Shown: positions 10,918 through 21,294 of the stretch, piece after piece
Numbering within the stretch: position 1 is the stretch's first letter
Layout of the letters: every line of letters starts with the position of its first letter
Assembly: GCF_019320115.1 (NCBI RefSeq)
Contig: NC_089598.1
Span: 86,629,560-86,693,559 of the forward strand
Source of the DNA: Miscanthus floridulus
Taxonomy: Eukaryota > Streptophyta > Magnoliopsida > Poales > Poaceae
Length of the DNA stretch: 64,000 nt
Direction: 5' to 3'
The notes under the pieces: generated by a model
Told to the model about the DNA's origin: nothing
The model's input: only the letters and a program-made list of their open reading frames with translations
The model's database searches: none
Program-made: the position numbers and the translations under genes

Positions 10918-12194
10918 TGAACGCAGATGAATGCCTGATGGCGAGGATGCAGGAGATGTCCCTGGATTACCACTTCACAGTGGAGCAGGAGGTCGGCTCC
11001 TCCACCTACGCCTTCTTCGGCTTCAACGGTAAGCTCCGTCCGTCTCTTTCAACCTCTCTCTCACGCTCTTCATATGGCGGATTCTCTTGTGGGGCGGGGC
11101 GTTAACTCTTCACAGTGAAAAATGAGCTTCCAAGTACACTCAAAGCGTACCGATATCAGCAGCACAGATGGTCATGTGGACCGGCAAACTTATTTAGGAA
11201 AATGTTGATGGAGATCGTCAGAAACAAGGTGCCTTGTACAAAGCCTTTATTTATATAGGCGCGCGCGCGCACACACAGCCAATACTTGTTTCTAACAAGT
11301 TATTGATTTTCTTTCTTGCAGAAAGTGACACTTTGGAAGAAAATCCACGTCATCTACAACTTCTTCCTTGTGCGCAAGATCATAGCACACATTGTGACGT
11401 TTGTGTTTTACTGCATTGTTACCCCCGCGACAGTCTTGGTTCCTGAGGTTGAAATACCAAAGTGGGGTTCTGTCTATATCCCAACCATAATAACCCTTCT
11501 CAATGCGGTTGGCACTCCAAGGTACCAATCTTTTCATGAACTCTGTGATCCAATCAACTAATTGGTGTAATAAAAATCAACAATGCCTTACACACTGTGC
11601 TCTGAAGGTATGATCTGACATTTACCTAAAGATTAACATCAAAACCATTGGATGGTGCAGGTCAGTTCACTTAATCGTCTTCTGGATCCTGTTTGAGAAT
11701 GTGATGTCGTTGCATAGAACAAAGGCCACTTTCATTGGCCTATTGGAGGCAGGCAGGGTGAACGAATGGGTGGTGACAGAAAAACTTGGTGATGCTCTGA
11801 GGATGAAAATGCCAGGCAAGGCATGTAAGAAGCCCCGCATAAGGATAGGAGATAGGTACATAACGAAGAATTGTCTTTTCTGATTCGTTTCTATTTTATT
11901 GGGCAAATGATTCGTCTATTTATACTCGCGGCTAAACTTTAATGTGGAATCGGGTTGCATATTATGGAGCTTGGTGTTGCAGCTTACCTCTTATTCTGTG
12001 GATGCTATGACATTGCATTTGGGAACAACCACTACTACATATTCCTATTCCTCCAATCCATCGCTTTCTTCATTGTCGGCATAGGCTATGTTGGAACATT
12101 CTCGTCCCCCACTCATAGCAGAATCATTCTGAGGCCCATACTGATTCATGATTGTCTTCAACTCCTTCCAGTTTCATGGTACATAAGCAGTTGA
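10918..12194 (+). pseudogene. CslA-type glucomannan 4-beta-mannosyltransferase, 3' relic
   Basis: CslA proteins are Golgi GT2 enzymes that build the beta-1,4-mannan backbone. Five exons are readable: 10918-11028 (ADECLMARMQEMSLDYHF, EVGSSTYAFFGFN), 11116-11228 ([19 protein letters not shown], holding the QxxRW motif), 11322-11521 (KKIHVIYNFFLVRKIIAH, membrane spans), 11661-11855 (ENVMSLHRTKATFIGLLEAG) and from about 11954 (ELGVAAYLLFCGCYDIAFG, last spans). The 5' half of the gene is missing. The exon with the catalytic TED-type aspartate, normally between FFGFN and VKNELPS, is also absent, although the flanking splice phases still agree. The acceptor before the last exon reads GG instead of AG (11952-11953). 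The normal C-terminus after YVGTF is replaced by about 20 unrelated codons. It cannot make an active synthase. Confidence 0.88.
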
Positions 12195-12282
12195 TAGATA
12201 AGATCAAACAAACCTTGTCTTGTATGTAATGTTGTCAGGAAAAAAATACAGTGTAAAGGCACTGCCAGACAAGCCATAGATA

Positions 12283-12422
12283 TAAATAGGTATGTGTTTG
12301 TGGAAGGAATGTGCTGTGCCCATGAGATTGGTGATGACAAGGAGACTGTTTCGAGTCTCCGCGTCACCGATGCAGAATCAGCAGTAGAAAAGGTAGCAAA
12401 TTGTGAAAGTTTCATCATTTAA
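12283..12422 (+). other. Short protein-like frame after the CslA relic
   Basis: About 45 codons end at a TAA (12420-12422), with acidic, protein-like wording (GMCCAHEIGDDKETVSSLRV). It is not part of CslA. It could be an exon of an unrelated gene or a run-on 3' sequence. The Copia element was inserted about 65 bp further on. Not recognised. Confidence 0.2.
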
Positions 12423-12487
12423 TTTGCAAAAAGAAAAAAAAGAACCACCGTTTGTTCATTCGTTGTTGGCAAGTTTGTTGTGAGAAC

Positions 12488-12866
12488 TGTTAGTTGATCT
12501 CCACCAATAGGCCCAGTCCTTATCTCTGCTCCCTGATCGGGGGAGCCCAACCCTAATCCGGTTGGTGGGCCCCTGTCGCACAGCACATATAAAAGGTAAG
12601 GTGGGGATCTGGGCTCGTCGAACGAGGTTGAACGGAGCCGCCACCCACCTACAAAGAAACCCTAATCTGATCCTAAAGAGTGCTGCCAGCGACGGGATGA
12701 GTCCGCCACTACCGCCGTCGTTCCACTGCCGGCCCCTCTGGACCACCACTGTACCTCGCCATCGAGCCAGAGCTGCCTCGACACCGGTGTCCGCGAGGTC
12801 ACGACGCTATTGTCCAGGGCGGATCTACGGGTTACACACAGAGGTACCAATCCTACGATCCTAACA
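12488..12866 (+). repeat. 5' LTR of the Copia element
   Basis: 379 bp, TG...CA ends within TGTTAG...CTAACA. Contains a TATA-like ACATATAAAAGG at about 12584-12595. Compared with the 3' LTR it lacks a 12-bp segment (AACGGCCTATTG-type, after GCCCA) and shows scattered substitutions, so the insertion is not very recent. Confidence 0.95.
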
Positions 12867-12867
12867 A

Positions 12868-12884
12868 TGGCATCGGAGCCAAGG
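12868..12884 (+). other. Primer-binding site of the Copia element
   Basis: TGGCATCGGAGCCAAGG starts two bases after the LTR. It resembles the TGGTATCAGAGCC site used by most plant Copia elements, complementary to the 3' end of initiator methionine tRNA, with two substitutions. Confidence 0.8.
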
Positions 12885-12889
12885 TTGCC

Positions 12890-13620
12890 TCTGTATCCCT
12901 AACCCTAACCGGGTAAAAGAAGAAAGAAAATCCACCGCCACCGCGCGGGGGGAAAAGATGATAGCACCGCTGTTCTACACCGGCGCACGGCAAGAACAGA
13001 AGAGATCCGTGTTCGGATCAAATAAAGAAAGGAAGGAAAGAAAAGAACAGGGGTCGGCACACGAACCCTAACCCTAACCCTAATCCCCACCTTCGGTTCG
13101 GAAAACAGAGATCAGTCCAAATCGGAGAAAGAAAAGGGGAAGAAGGGAAGAGATTCGGATGAACTCCGAAAAGGAAAAGAAATCAAAAGAAAATGAAACC
13201 CTAACCCTAATTTGTAACCCCATCCTAAATCGGGTTAATCCCAAGAGAAGAAGGGGAAGGGAAGAGATTCGGAACCCTAACCCCCTCATCCCAATCGGAA
13301 TCGAACCCGAAAAGAAAAGAAACCCAAATCGGATGAAATCCGAGCACAAGAACCAAAGAAATGAAGAGGGGAAGGGGATAATCTCACAGATCTTGAATCA
13401 AACCAAAAGAAAACAAGAATAGGGTTCAATCGAACCCTAACCCAAGATCGGGTTCGGGAAAAGTGAAGAAAAGGAACATCCAAACCCTAGATCGGGTTTT
13501 TGGGATAGAGATGAAAACATGGTTTCAACTGGAAACCGAACCTCAAATCCGTGAAGACATCACGGGGTAGATAAACAGTAAAACCCTAAAGAGAAAAGAA
13601 ACCCTAACCCTAACTATCCC
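12890..13620 (+). repeat. CCCTAA-rich leader of the Copia element
   Basis: The untranslated leader holds repeated CCCTAA hexamers and AAACCCTA-type teloboxes: near 12895, 13063-13081 (three hexamers in a row), 13196, 13271, 13434, 13482, 13583 and 13598. Between them are degenerate copies of AATCGGGTT/AAAGAAAAG motifs. The low-complexity purine/CCCTAA mixture leaves frames open in both directions, but no protein is implied. Confidence 0.7.
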
Positions 13621-14250
13621 CAATCGGTCGAATCTGAGAATAGAAAAAGAGAATCAAAACCGCAGGGGAAAGAAGGGGAAGGGGGTGGCTTACCTCGCCG
13701 CCGTGCAGCGTTGCTGTCATGCCGGCGCGCGGGGAAAAGTGGGCCGAACCCGGGTGAACTGTTCGCCGGGACAGGCCACAGGGGCGCCGCGGCCAGGCCA
13801 CTCGACGGCGGCGTGCTCACCCGCTGGGGAGCGCGCACGCCGGCGAGGGGGCCGGCGACGGCGCCGGGGCTCGCTGCTTGCTCTCGCCGTCAAAGCTCGT
13901 CGCTCGGTTGCGACTGCGGTGCGCAAAGAGAGAAGAGAGCGGCGTAGATGGAGAGAGAAAGGAAAGAACCGAATGAACGCTAGGGTTTTGCTGACCGCGG
14001 CCGGAGGAGGTTTTTATTCGGCCGAGATGAAAGGATGGCCGTCGGATGAGATCTGACGGCGATGGAAGCACGGGCAGGCTTTCAACCTAGGCGGGCGCGA
14101 GCGGCAGGCCGCTTTGCCGGCCCAGGCCCAGGTTGCAGCCTGGGTCAGCGCGGCGCACGAGCGCGAGAGTGAAAGGCAATGGTGGGCCGGGCCACTGTGG
14201 CAGTTCCAGCCCAATCAAAGAACACTGAGAAAGAATCAATTAGTTTTTTT
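13621..14250. other. GC-rich part of the Copia leader, no gene
   Basis: From 13680 to 14220 the leader becomes GC-rich and opens several overlapping frames on both strands. None resembles gag. It ends at the start of an AT-rich repeat zone. Confidence 0.45.
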
Positions 14251-14254
14251 TTGT

Positions 14255-14970
14255 TTTTTCATTTTCTAGTAAAGTTTTTATTTCCTAGAAAATGAATTAA
14301 TGGCTCAAAAAATAGAAAAAAGATATTTTACCTATGTGTAAAATTCAAGAAATTGAGTATATGTTTTCCGCTGCTAAAGAAAAGATATTCTCCAGTGATT
14401 TTGAACCGACATGATATTTAACTGGAGAAGAAAAGTTTTTCCAGTAAATGTTTATTTTGCTGGAAATTGATTAATGGATTAAAGGAAATAGAAAAATACA
14501 ATTTTCCCTGTGGGTAAAATTCAAGAAAAGGAGAAGTTTTTCCGCGGCTAGAGAAATTGTTTATTCTCCAGTTAATTTGTACCAACGTGGTATTTAATTG
14601 GAGAAAAAGAGATTTTTTCCGCTGCTAAAGAAAATGTTGATTCTTCAGTTATTTTAAATCAATGTGGTATTTAATTGGAGAAAAAGAGTTTACATATGAT
14701 TATGACGTTGTTGTTTTCTGACCAACGTTGTTAATAACAATATCGTAATGTTAATGATTTATGCATTAATTCTACTTCTGCCCAACGGTGATGTAGAATT
14801 AGTGTATAAGAACAGATATTAATTTTAGTGATTTATGTATTAATTCTACTTCTGCCCAACGGTGATGTAGAATTGTGTGTAAGAACAGTTGTGAAAGTTA
14901 AAAATTTATGCATTAATTCTATTTCTGCCCAACGGTGATGTAGAATTAGTGTATAAGAATAATTGTATGT
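14255..14970 (+). repeat. Two sets of tandem repeats in the Copia leader
   Basis: A degenerate ~180-bp unit (with TTTTTCCGCTGCTAAAGAAA and GGTATTTAATTGGAGAAAAA) recurs between 14255 and 14690. Then a ~75-bp unit containing ATTCTACTTCTGCCCAACGG followed by TGATGTAGAAT recurs three times (about 14755, 14829 and 14905). Each short unit is a hairpin, because ATTCTAC pairs with GTAGAAT across the CTGCCCAACGG loop. Confidence 0.75.
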
Positions 14971-15059
14971 TTTGATTTTGATCAACGTTGGAATCAAGGC
15001 ATGCAAATGGTGTTGTTTTTATGTTAAGAAAAGTTTTGACCTGATTTTCATCTTGTCTA

Positions 15060-15350
15060 AGGTGGACTGGGTAGTCACCTCACCGTGTTCCACTGAGATT
15101 GTGGCACCAGTGAGGGAGACAAAAGAGAATGATGCCACTTGGGCAACTAAAGAAAGGGATTTTGAATCCCAAAAGATATCCTATGGCTTTTGAGCATAGG
15201 AAGTGGGTCACTGCAAACAAGAAATGTTTGGCTGTGATAAAGAACATGATTGAACCTGTAATTGTGGGCTCAATCCTAGAATGTGACACGGTCACCAGTA
15301 CCTCGATAGAATAAAGAGTCAGTTCACTGGCTCTACAAAGACATATGCCA
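15060..15350 (+). pseudogene. Copia gag remnant
   Basis: Pieces of the gag capsid domain are readable with a frameshift: FEHRKWVTANKKCLAVIKNM, IEPVIVGSILECDTVT and a following fragment on tRNA-sized scale. Most of gag, its zinc knuckle and the protease are missing, pointing to an internal deletion before the GAG-pre-integrase domain at 15375. Confidence 0.65.
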
Positions 15351-15374
15351 CTTAGCTGATAAAGCAGCTGGTCA

Positions 15375-16260
15375 CAGAGTGTTACTCTGGAAATTGTGGC
15401 ATAAGAGAGCTCACGATGCGTTGTCGAAATTATGGCACTATCGTTCAGGCCATATTTCGAGGGGGGGAATGGAAAGACAAGTTAAGAATGATATTCTTCC
15501 TCCATTAGAGCTCTCAGTTTTAGAACAATGCAGAGAATGCATAAAAGGAAAATATGTAAAAAGAATTAAGAAAAGATGACAAACGAAGCGCAGGAATTCT
15601 ACAGATTATTCACACAGACATCTGTGGTCAGTTTCCTGTAAAGAGTGTGGATGGTTATGATTCGTTCATAACATTCACATATGAGTACTCCCATTATGGC
15701 TATATTTATCCAATCAAATAAAGAAAAGATGTACTGGATAAAATCAAGATATTAAAGATTAAGATAGTCAGGTCTGACCGTAGGGGAGTACTGCGGTCGG
15801 CATACCATAAAAGAATGGCATAATAGCCCAGTATTCTATACCGGGTGAACCTCAGCAGAATAGAGTAGCTAAAAGAATCAATCGTACCCTGATGAATATG
15901 GTGGGCAGTATGATAAGTTACTCCATCTTACAGTTGAGCCTGTGGATGGAGGCGTTAAAAACCCCATTCATATTCTCAAAAGAGTAACAAGTAAATCGGT
16001 GCCCAAAACACCGTATGAGTTGTGGACAGAAAGTGTACCCTCACTAAACCACTTGCATGTGTGTGGGGGAGCCCTGCTGAGGCTAAAGTATTTAACCCAA
16101 ACATTGGAAAGTTAGATCCCAAAACAGTAAGATGCCATTTCATTGGCAACACAGAAAAGTCAAAAGGTTTTCGTTTTCCACTGTCCAGAGAGATATACAA
16201 AGTTTGTGGAAATGAGACACGCTGTTTTCCTAGAGGATAAAAAGATGAGGGGGGAGAATG
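15375..16260 (+). pseudogene. Copia GAG-pre-integrase and integrase, broken
   Basis: At 15375-15580 the frame reads WHYRSGHISRGGMERQV and ends with EQCRECIKGKY, giving the His and CxxC ligands of the integrase zinc-binding domain. The integrase core follows (IIHTDICGQFPVKSVDGYDS at about 15608), carrying the first catalytic Asp. Between 15720 and 15960 it contains several stops and small deletions, and the second Asp and Glu regions are damaged. The downstream strand-transfer tail (PKTPYELWTE, then KVFNPNIGKLDPKTVRCHF) is readable in two frames. Confidence 0.75.
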
Positions 16261-17400
16261 GTAGCTCGAGAAATTGTCCTTGAAGTGAAGCGGGTGTATG
16301 CGTCCACTCCAATGATTCATGAGCCATTTTTCTCACTACCTGCTATAGCTGCACCGACAGTGCTAGATACTGTGGCGCCAGCACCTGTTGTTATCCCACC
16401 TGTGGCAACAATGAATGACGATGAGGAACCTGGTCCTCAGGATCCTATAGAACCTATTGCCACACATGAGGGGGAGCAACAATATCCTCAAACGGAAGTT
16501 GTGTCAAGTGTGGAGGCCCCTAGAAGGTCTCAAAGAGTTAGAAAATCAGCTATTTCTGCTGATTATAAAGTGTATAACACTAAGGAATTTCAAATGGAGG
16601 ATGATCCCACCTCATTTGAAGAAGCCATGAGAAGTGATCATTTATCAAAGTGGCTTGAGGCTATGGAAGATGAAATGAAATCAATGAATGTCAATAAAGT
16701 TTGGGATTTGGAAATAATTCCTAAAGGAGTCAAAACAGTAGGCTATAAATGGGTCTACAAGACTAAACATGACTCTCAAGAGAATATAGAGACATATAAA
16801 GTGTGACTTATGGCAAAAGGCTTTATGCAAAGAGAAGTGATTGATTATAATGAGACATTTTCTCCAGTCTCATGTAAAGTTTTCTTCAGAATCATAATGG
16901 CATTAGTGGCACATTACGATTGAGAATTACATCAGATGGATGTAAAGACGGCATTTCTCAACGAAGACTTGGAGGAAAATGTTTACATGGCACAACCAAA
17001 AGGTTTTGTCATGGAAGGAAAAGAACGAATGGGATGCCGCCTAAAGAAATCCATTTATGGATTAAAACAAGCTTCAAGACAGTGGTACTTGAAGTTTGAT
17101 CAGTCAATAAAGAATTTTGGGTTTTAAAAGAGAATATAGAGGACAATTGTGTCTATGCAAAGTTTAAGAATGGGAAGTTTATCTTCCTTGTCCTGTATGT
17201 GGATGATATCTTACTTGCTAGTAGTGATGTCAGTCTACTACAGGAGACAAAGAAGTTTTGTCCTCAAAACTTGATATGAAAGATCTTGATGAAGCCTCGT
17301 TCGTTCTAGGGATCGAGATTCACCGAGATAGAAGAAAAATGGTATAATGACTGTCACAAAAGGCATACATAGAAATGATCTTAAAGAAATTCAGTATGCA
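16258..17400 (+). pseudogene. Copia reverse transcriptase, broken
   Basis: An intact 182-codon stretch (16258-16806) covers the linker and the start of RT: EEAMRSDHLSKWLEAMEDEM and VWDLEIIPKGVKTVGYKWVY. A TGA at 16804 and another at 16921 interrupt it. The next piece (16936-17127) has MDVKTAFLNEDLEENVYMAQ with a catalytic Asp and SIYGLKQASRQWYLKFD. The YVDDI catalytic box is at 17196-17210 after a frameshift. Motifs are well conserved but no continuous enzyme can be made. Confidence 0.85.
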
Positions 17401-17479
17401 CAAATGTAGTCCCTCACCTGCTCCTATAGTTAAGGGCGACAGATATGGGGATTTTCAATGCCCTAAGAACCAATATGAG

Positions 17480-18170
17480 CTCAATTGATAAAGTGAAAGT
17501 GGTTCCATATGCTTCAGCTGTCGGAAGCTTGCAACATGCTCAAGTATGTATGCGCCCTGACTTGGCATTTGTTACCGGGTTTTACTTGGCAGATTCTAGA
17601 GCAATTCTGGAATAGAACACTGAAATTAGTAAAGAAAGTCTTGCATTATTTGCAAGGAACGAAAGGCCTCATGATGACATATAGAAGATTTGATTCACTC
17701 CACATGGTGGAATATTCAGATTCTGATTATGCGAGAGTGAATGCATATCCAGACGTGGATTTTCTATCATCTCGCAAAGGGGAGCTATTTCATGGAAAAG
17801 CTCAATGCGAACCGTCAGTACATCGTCCACAATGTATGACAGTTTGTAGCGTGTTATGAGGTAACGGGCAGGTAAACTTACTAAAGAAGTTTATACCCGG
17901 TTTGAAGGTGGTTGACGACATCTATAGACCACTTAAAGTCATACTGCGATTATAATCTGGCAGTACAGTATGCTCACAACATAAGTCAAGTGGTCCTGCC
18001 AAACACGTTGACATAGAGTATTATGTTGTGAAAGATAAAGTCCAGGATCAAGTCATAAGTCTTGAGCATATAAGTACAGAAAGGATGCTCGCGGATCCGC
18101 TTACAAAAGGCTTACCACCCAACATATTCAGAGGACATGGTGTTCAGAGAACATGTAGCTAGCATGGATT
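17480..18170 (+). pseudogene. Copia RNase H domain, broken
   Basis: Fragments in shifting frames include LKLVKKVLHYLQGTKGLMM, a DSDYA box at about 17720 (an RNase H catalytic Asp region), VVDDIYRPLKV and ERMLADPLTKGLPPN-like wording near 18090. The central segment is rearranged relative to normal Copia elements. Confidence 0.75.
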
Positions 18171-18360
18171 TAAGGGAAAGCCTATAAAATTCCTGGACAA
18201 AAGAAGGCCCAAAAGATAAGTATCTATTTCAGAACAGAGTAGTGAGTTGTAGCTGTTAAATCTATCGGCAATGGACTGTGACGATGAAATATGCTCTATG
18301 AGCTAATCTGTAATGGAATGAACAAAAGTAAATGATATGAAAGTGAAAGATGGAATGAGA

Positions 18361-18373
18361 TCAAGGGGGAGAA
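18361..18373 (+). other. Polypurine tract of the Copia element
   Basis: TCAAGGGGGAGAA directly before the 3' LTR is the expected primer for plus-strand DNA synthesis. Confidence 0.85.
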
Positions 18374-18764
18374 TGTTAGTTGATCTCCACCAATAGGCCC
18401 AACGGCCTATTGGACCCTTATCTCTGCTCCCTGATCGGGGGAGCCCAACCCTAATCCGGTTGGTGGGCCCCTGTCGCACAGCACATATAAAAGGTAAGGT
18501 AGGGATCAGGGCTCGTCGAACGAGGTTGAACGGAGCCGCCACCCACCTACAGAGAAACCCTAATCCGATCCTAAAGAGTGCTGCCAGCGACGGGATGAGT
18601 CCGCCACCACCGCCGTCGTTCCCCTGCCGGCCCCTCTGGACCACCACTGTACCTCGCCACCGAGCCGGAGCTACCTCGACACCGGTGTCCGCGAGGTCAC
18701 GACGCTATTGTCTAGGGCGGATCTACGGGTTACACACAGAGATACCAATCCTACGATCCTAACA
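18374..18764 (+). repeat. 3' LTR of the Copia element
   Basis: 391 bp with the same TGTTAG...CTAACA ends as the 5' LTR. Immediately followed by the duplicated target AGAAC (18765-18769). Confidence 0.95.
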
Positions 18765-19669
18765 AGAACATGATAAAGTTGTACATGTTCTGTTGTCTCC
18801 TTTTACCCTTCTTTTTTCCCATGTTTATATCAACTGTAATAAACAATTTGTATTTTAAAAGGTTTCATTTCAGATCACTATGGTACAATAGAGAATAGAT
18901 GTATCAGGGGAACTGACCTCTTTTGGTTTTCTTTCTGAGAGATCAACTGTTCTACATCTTAATGTCAAACTCCCAGAAGCTCAATAGATGAATCACTTGA
19001 GTTTTTCTTATTCACTCCGGATTTGGTCTGATCGTACTTCTTGTCAGTCAAGTCATGGACAGTTTGTCGGATTTGACTGAATCAATGATAAAGGGGATAA
19101 GAGGACTGAAGAAAACATATCAGTAGTGGACCTCCAAACCCTGACAATATCACAGCTCTGCAAGGATCATCCAATTCACAGCTCGATGTGATATTCGAAG
19201 CCTGCATGATTGGGAGACCTGAGCAGTTGATGCGATCTTGTGGTAGATGCTGCTTCTGAAAGCAAGGTAAAGATTCCTACTGAGTAGTGACTGACAGGCA
19301 CAGAGCAAATGGCCAAAGAAAGATGGACCTGTACCTCGTAACATCCTGTCCTTTGCTCTGCTAACTTATTCCCCAGGTTATCTTTGTGGGCTTCCTCTAC
19401 TCTTTCAGTTTTCATCAGGCTCTGGTACAGTGTAGCAAACCTGAAAGTCTTGCTCACTTGTAATTGTAAACTTCCTTCTGTCACGTACTTTTATATGGAC
19501 AACAAGAATGAGCCGATAAACTTTTGGACTAAAACTGCTCAGACGAGAATGAGGCATTCAGATCATACTAGATGACAATTCTGTGCAGGATGTTTTTGCC
19601 ACTTGCCAGAGAAGCGAGGCAATTCCATTTTGAATTGCAGCAGTCACCACGCAGACCATTGCATAGCGA
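18765..19669. other. Displaced 3' flank of the CslA relic and intergenic DNA
   Basis: The sequence resumes from the insertion point at 12487. It looks like a 3' UTR, with a candidate poly(A) signal AATAAA at 18838-18843. No reading frame is convincing up to the PPR gene stop codon. Confidence 0.4.
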
Positions 19670-21067
19670 TCAACAATAACTGGCACCATCCACTGGTCGC
19701 ACGGATTGCTCAGCGACGGCGGAGGCCAATGCATTGCAGACCTCATATATTGCCGAGTATTCGTCATGGTACGTGTCTCCGACGAGGAAAATGTGCTTCT
19801 CGCCCTGCACTTCGACGGAGCTCCAGGCACAATCCTTCTTTAAGCCGAGCGCCCTCATGGCCTCGTGCGCGCCAGCCATGCTATCCCACATCTCGCGGGC
19901 AGCGTACGTGTTCGCCAGGACCAGATACTTCCCGGCGTTTCCAGGCTGCAGCCGGAAGAACCGCCGCGCGGCGAGCTCGACAAGCTCCACGTCTCCACCG
20001 TGCTTTCTGCAGGCGCCTAGAATGGCGCCCCAGACCACGGAGTGCTCCTGGCAGTCCGGCAGGTTCTTGACGAGCTCGGAGGCGTCGTGTAGTCTGCCAA
20101 CCCTCGCGAGCATGTCGACCACCGCCGCGTAGTGCGGGCCCCTTGGCGTGAGGCCGTAGTCAGACGACATCGAGGAGAAGCGCCTCAACCCCTCGTCCAC
20201 GAGCCCGCCGTGCGCGCACGCCGAGAGCACGGCGAGGAACGTCACGTCGTTGGGACGGAGCCCATCCGCCGCCATCAGGTCGAAGAGCGCCAGCGCCTCG
20301 GCGACGCGCCCCTGCCGGCCGTGCCCGGAGATGACCGCGGTCCACATCGTGACGTTCCGCTCCGGCGCGGCCGCGAACACGCGGTGTGCGTCCTCGGGGC
20401 AGCTGCACTTGAGGTACATGTCCACGAGCGCGCTGTTGGCGAAGACGTTGCCGCCCACGTCCGACTTGACCGCGACGCTGTGCACGCGGCGGCCGTGCCC
20501 CAGCGCGGCCAGCCTCGCGCACGCGCACAGCACCGACGCGAACGTGAACTGGTCCGGCGCCAGCCCTTCCGCCCTCATCGCGGCGAACAGTTCCACGGCC
20601 CTCTCCTGCGACTCCGCGCCGCCGCCGCGCGCGCACCCGGAGATCATGGCGTTCCACGCGACGACGCTCCGCTGCGGCATTCCGTCGAACAGCTTCTGCG
20701 CGCAACCGAGGTCCCCGATCTTGGCGTAGAAGATGAGCAGCTTGGTGGTGATGTACGCGCTGCAGCGGAACCCAGTGGCGACCATGCGCGCGTGGATCCT
20801 CTTGCCGAGCCTCGCGTCCCTCCGGTTCACGCATTCTTGCAGCAGAAGCGCGTAGGTTCCAGCGCCGGGGCACACGGGACTCTGGCACAGGAGGCTCACG
20901 GCCTTGGACAGGTGCCCGGTGATGCACAGGGACTTCAACGTTCGTGCCAGGCCAGCAGAGCCCATGGTGTGACAGAATTGGAAATGGCACTCTTCTGATT
21001 CTTGGCTGATCTTATAATAGTTGAGAACTTCAGATTCATTTGATGTTTTGGCGATGGCAGAACTCAT
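19670..21067 (-). CDS. PLS-class pentatricopeptide repeat protein with E/E+ tail
   Basis: Intronless 465-aa protein. PPR proteins of this class bind organellar RNA, usually at C-to-U editing sites, in mitochondria or chloroplasts. After an N-terminal region, helical repeats run from about residue 70: GTYALLLQECVNRRDARLGK, LFDGMPQRSVVAWNAMISGC, PDQFTFASVLCACARLAALG, NVTMWTAVISGHGRQGRVAE and PNDVTFLAVLSACAHGGLVD. The E and E+ motifs follow (VVWGAILGACRKHGGDVEL, YLVLANTYAAREMWDSM, KKDCAWSSVEVQGEKHIFLV). There is no DYW deaminase domain, so it would need a deaminase partner. The repeat order and the end resemble Arabidopsis At4g16470, from memory. Met35 (20965) is an alternative start, since the first 34 residues are unlike the family. 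The gene lies 227 bp downstream of the potassium transporter on the same strand. Confidence 0.92.
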   Translation of the reverse strand: MSSAIAKTSNESEVLNYYKISQESEECHFQFCHTMGSAGLARTLKSLCITGHLSKAVSLLCQSPVCPGAGTYALLLQECVNRRDARLGKRIHARMVATGFRCSAYITTKLLIFYAKIGDLGCAQKLFDGMPQRSVVAWNAMISGCARGGGAESQERAVELFAAMRAEGLAPDQFTFASVLCACARLAALGHGRRVHSVAVKSDVGGNVFANSALVDMYLKCSCPEDAHRVFAAAPERNVTMWTAVISGHGRQGRVAEALALFDLMAADGLRPNDVTFLAVLSACAHGGLVDEGLRRFSSMSSDYGLTPRGPHYAAVVDMLARVGRLHDASELVKNLPDCQEHSVVWGAILGACRKHGGDVELVELAARRFFRLQPGNAGKYLVLANTYAAREMWDSMAGAHEAMRALGLKKDCAWSSVEVQGEKHIFLVGDTYHDEYSAIYEVCNALASAVAEQSVRPVDGASYC

Positions 21068-21294
21068 AAGAAGTTTTCTCCACCGAAGGAAAAAAAGAAA
21101 TTTTGGTAGTCCTATTTACGACAGAAGCTGAAGGCCTAAGAAGGAAATCAAGTTGCATTTACAACGGCACTCACCAGCAGTTACTTGCAAAATCTAGCAT
21201 ATACAGCTGAAAACTTTTTTTTGTTTCATTTCCTCTTATCTTTTCCCGTTCCTATATTTCTCCCTCTCATCAGAGTTTCAGGGGTTCAGTCAGA
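21068..21294 (-). promoter_or_regulatory. Short spacer between the HAK and PPR genes
   Basis: Only 227 bp separate the HAK stop from the PPR start, both on the minus strand. It must hold the HAK 3' UTR and at least part of the PPR 5' UTR. No clear TATA box is seen, which is common for PPR genes. Confidence 0.5.

Larger units (their letters stand above)
12488..18764 (+). mobile_element. Ty1/Copia LTR retrotransposon, complete but decayed
   Basis: The 6.28-kb element is bounded by LTRs at 12488-12866 and 18374-18764, each starting TGTTAG and ending CTAACA. It is flanked by the 5-bp duplication AGAAC (12483-12487 and 18765-18769). A primer-binding site follows the 5' LTR and a polypurine tract precedes the 3' LTR. 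The order of domains is gag, GAG-pre-integrase, integrase, reverse transcriptase, RNase H. Integrase before RT defines the Copia superfamily. Many stops and frameshifts prevent expression of a full polyprotein, and the gag/protease region has lost most of its length. It lies in the sense direction just 3' of the CslA relic. Confidence 0.95.

Noticed and set aside
13068..13085. Interstitial telomere
   Set aside because: Only three CCCTAA hexamers in a row, and the plant telomere unit is CCCTAAA; better seen as part of the Copia leader.
20160..20990. 276-codon minus and 288-codon plus frames overlapping the PPR gene
   Set aside because: Arg/Ala-rich shadows of a GC-rich gene; the 465-aa PPR frame explains the region fully.
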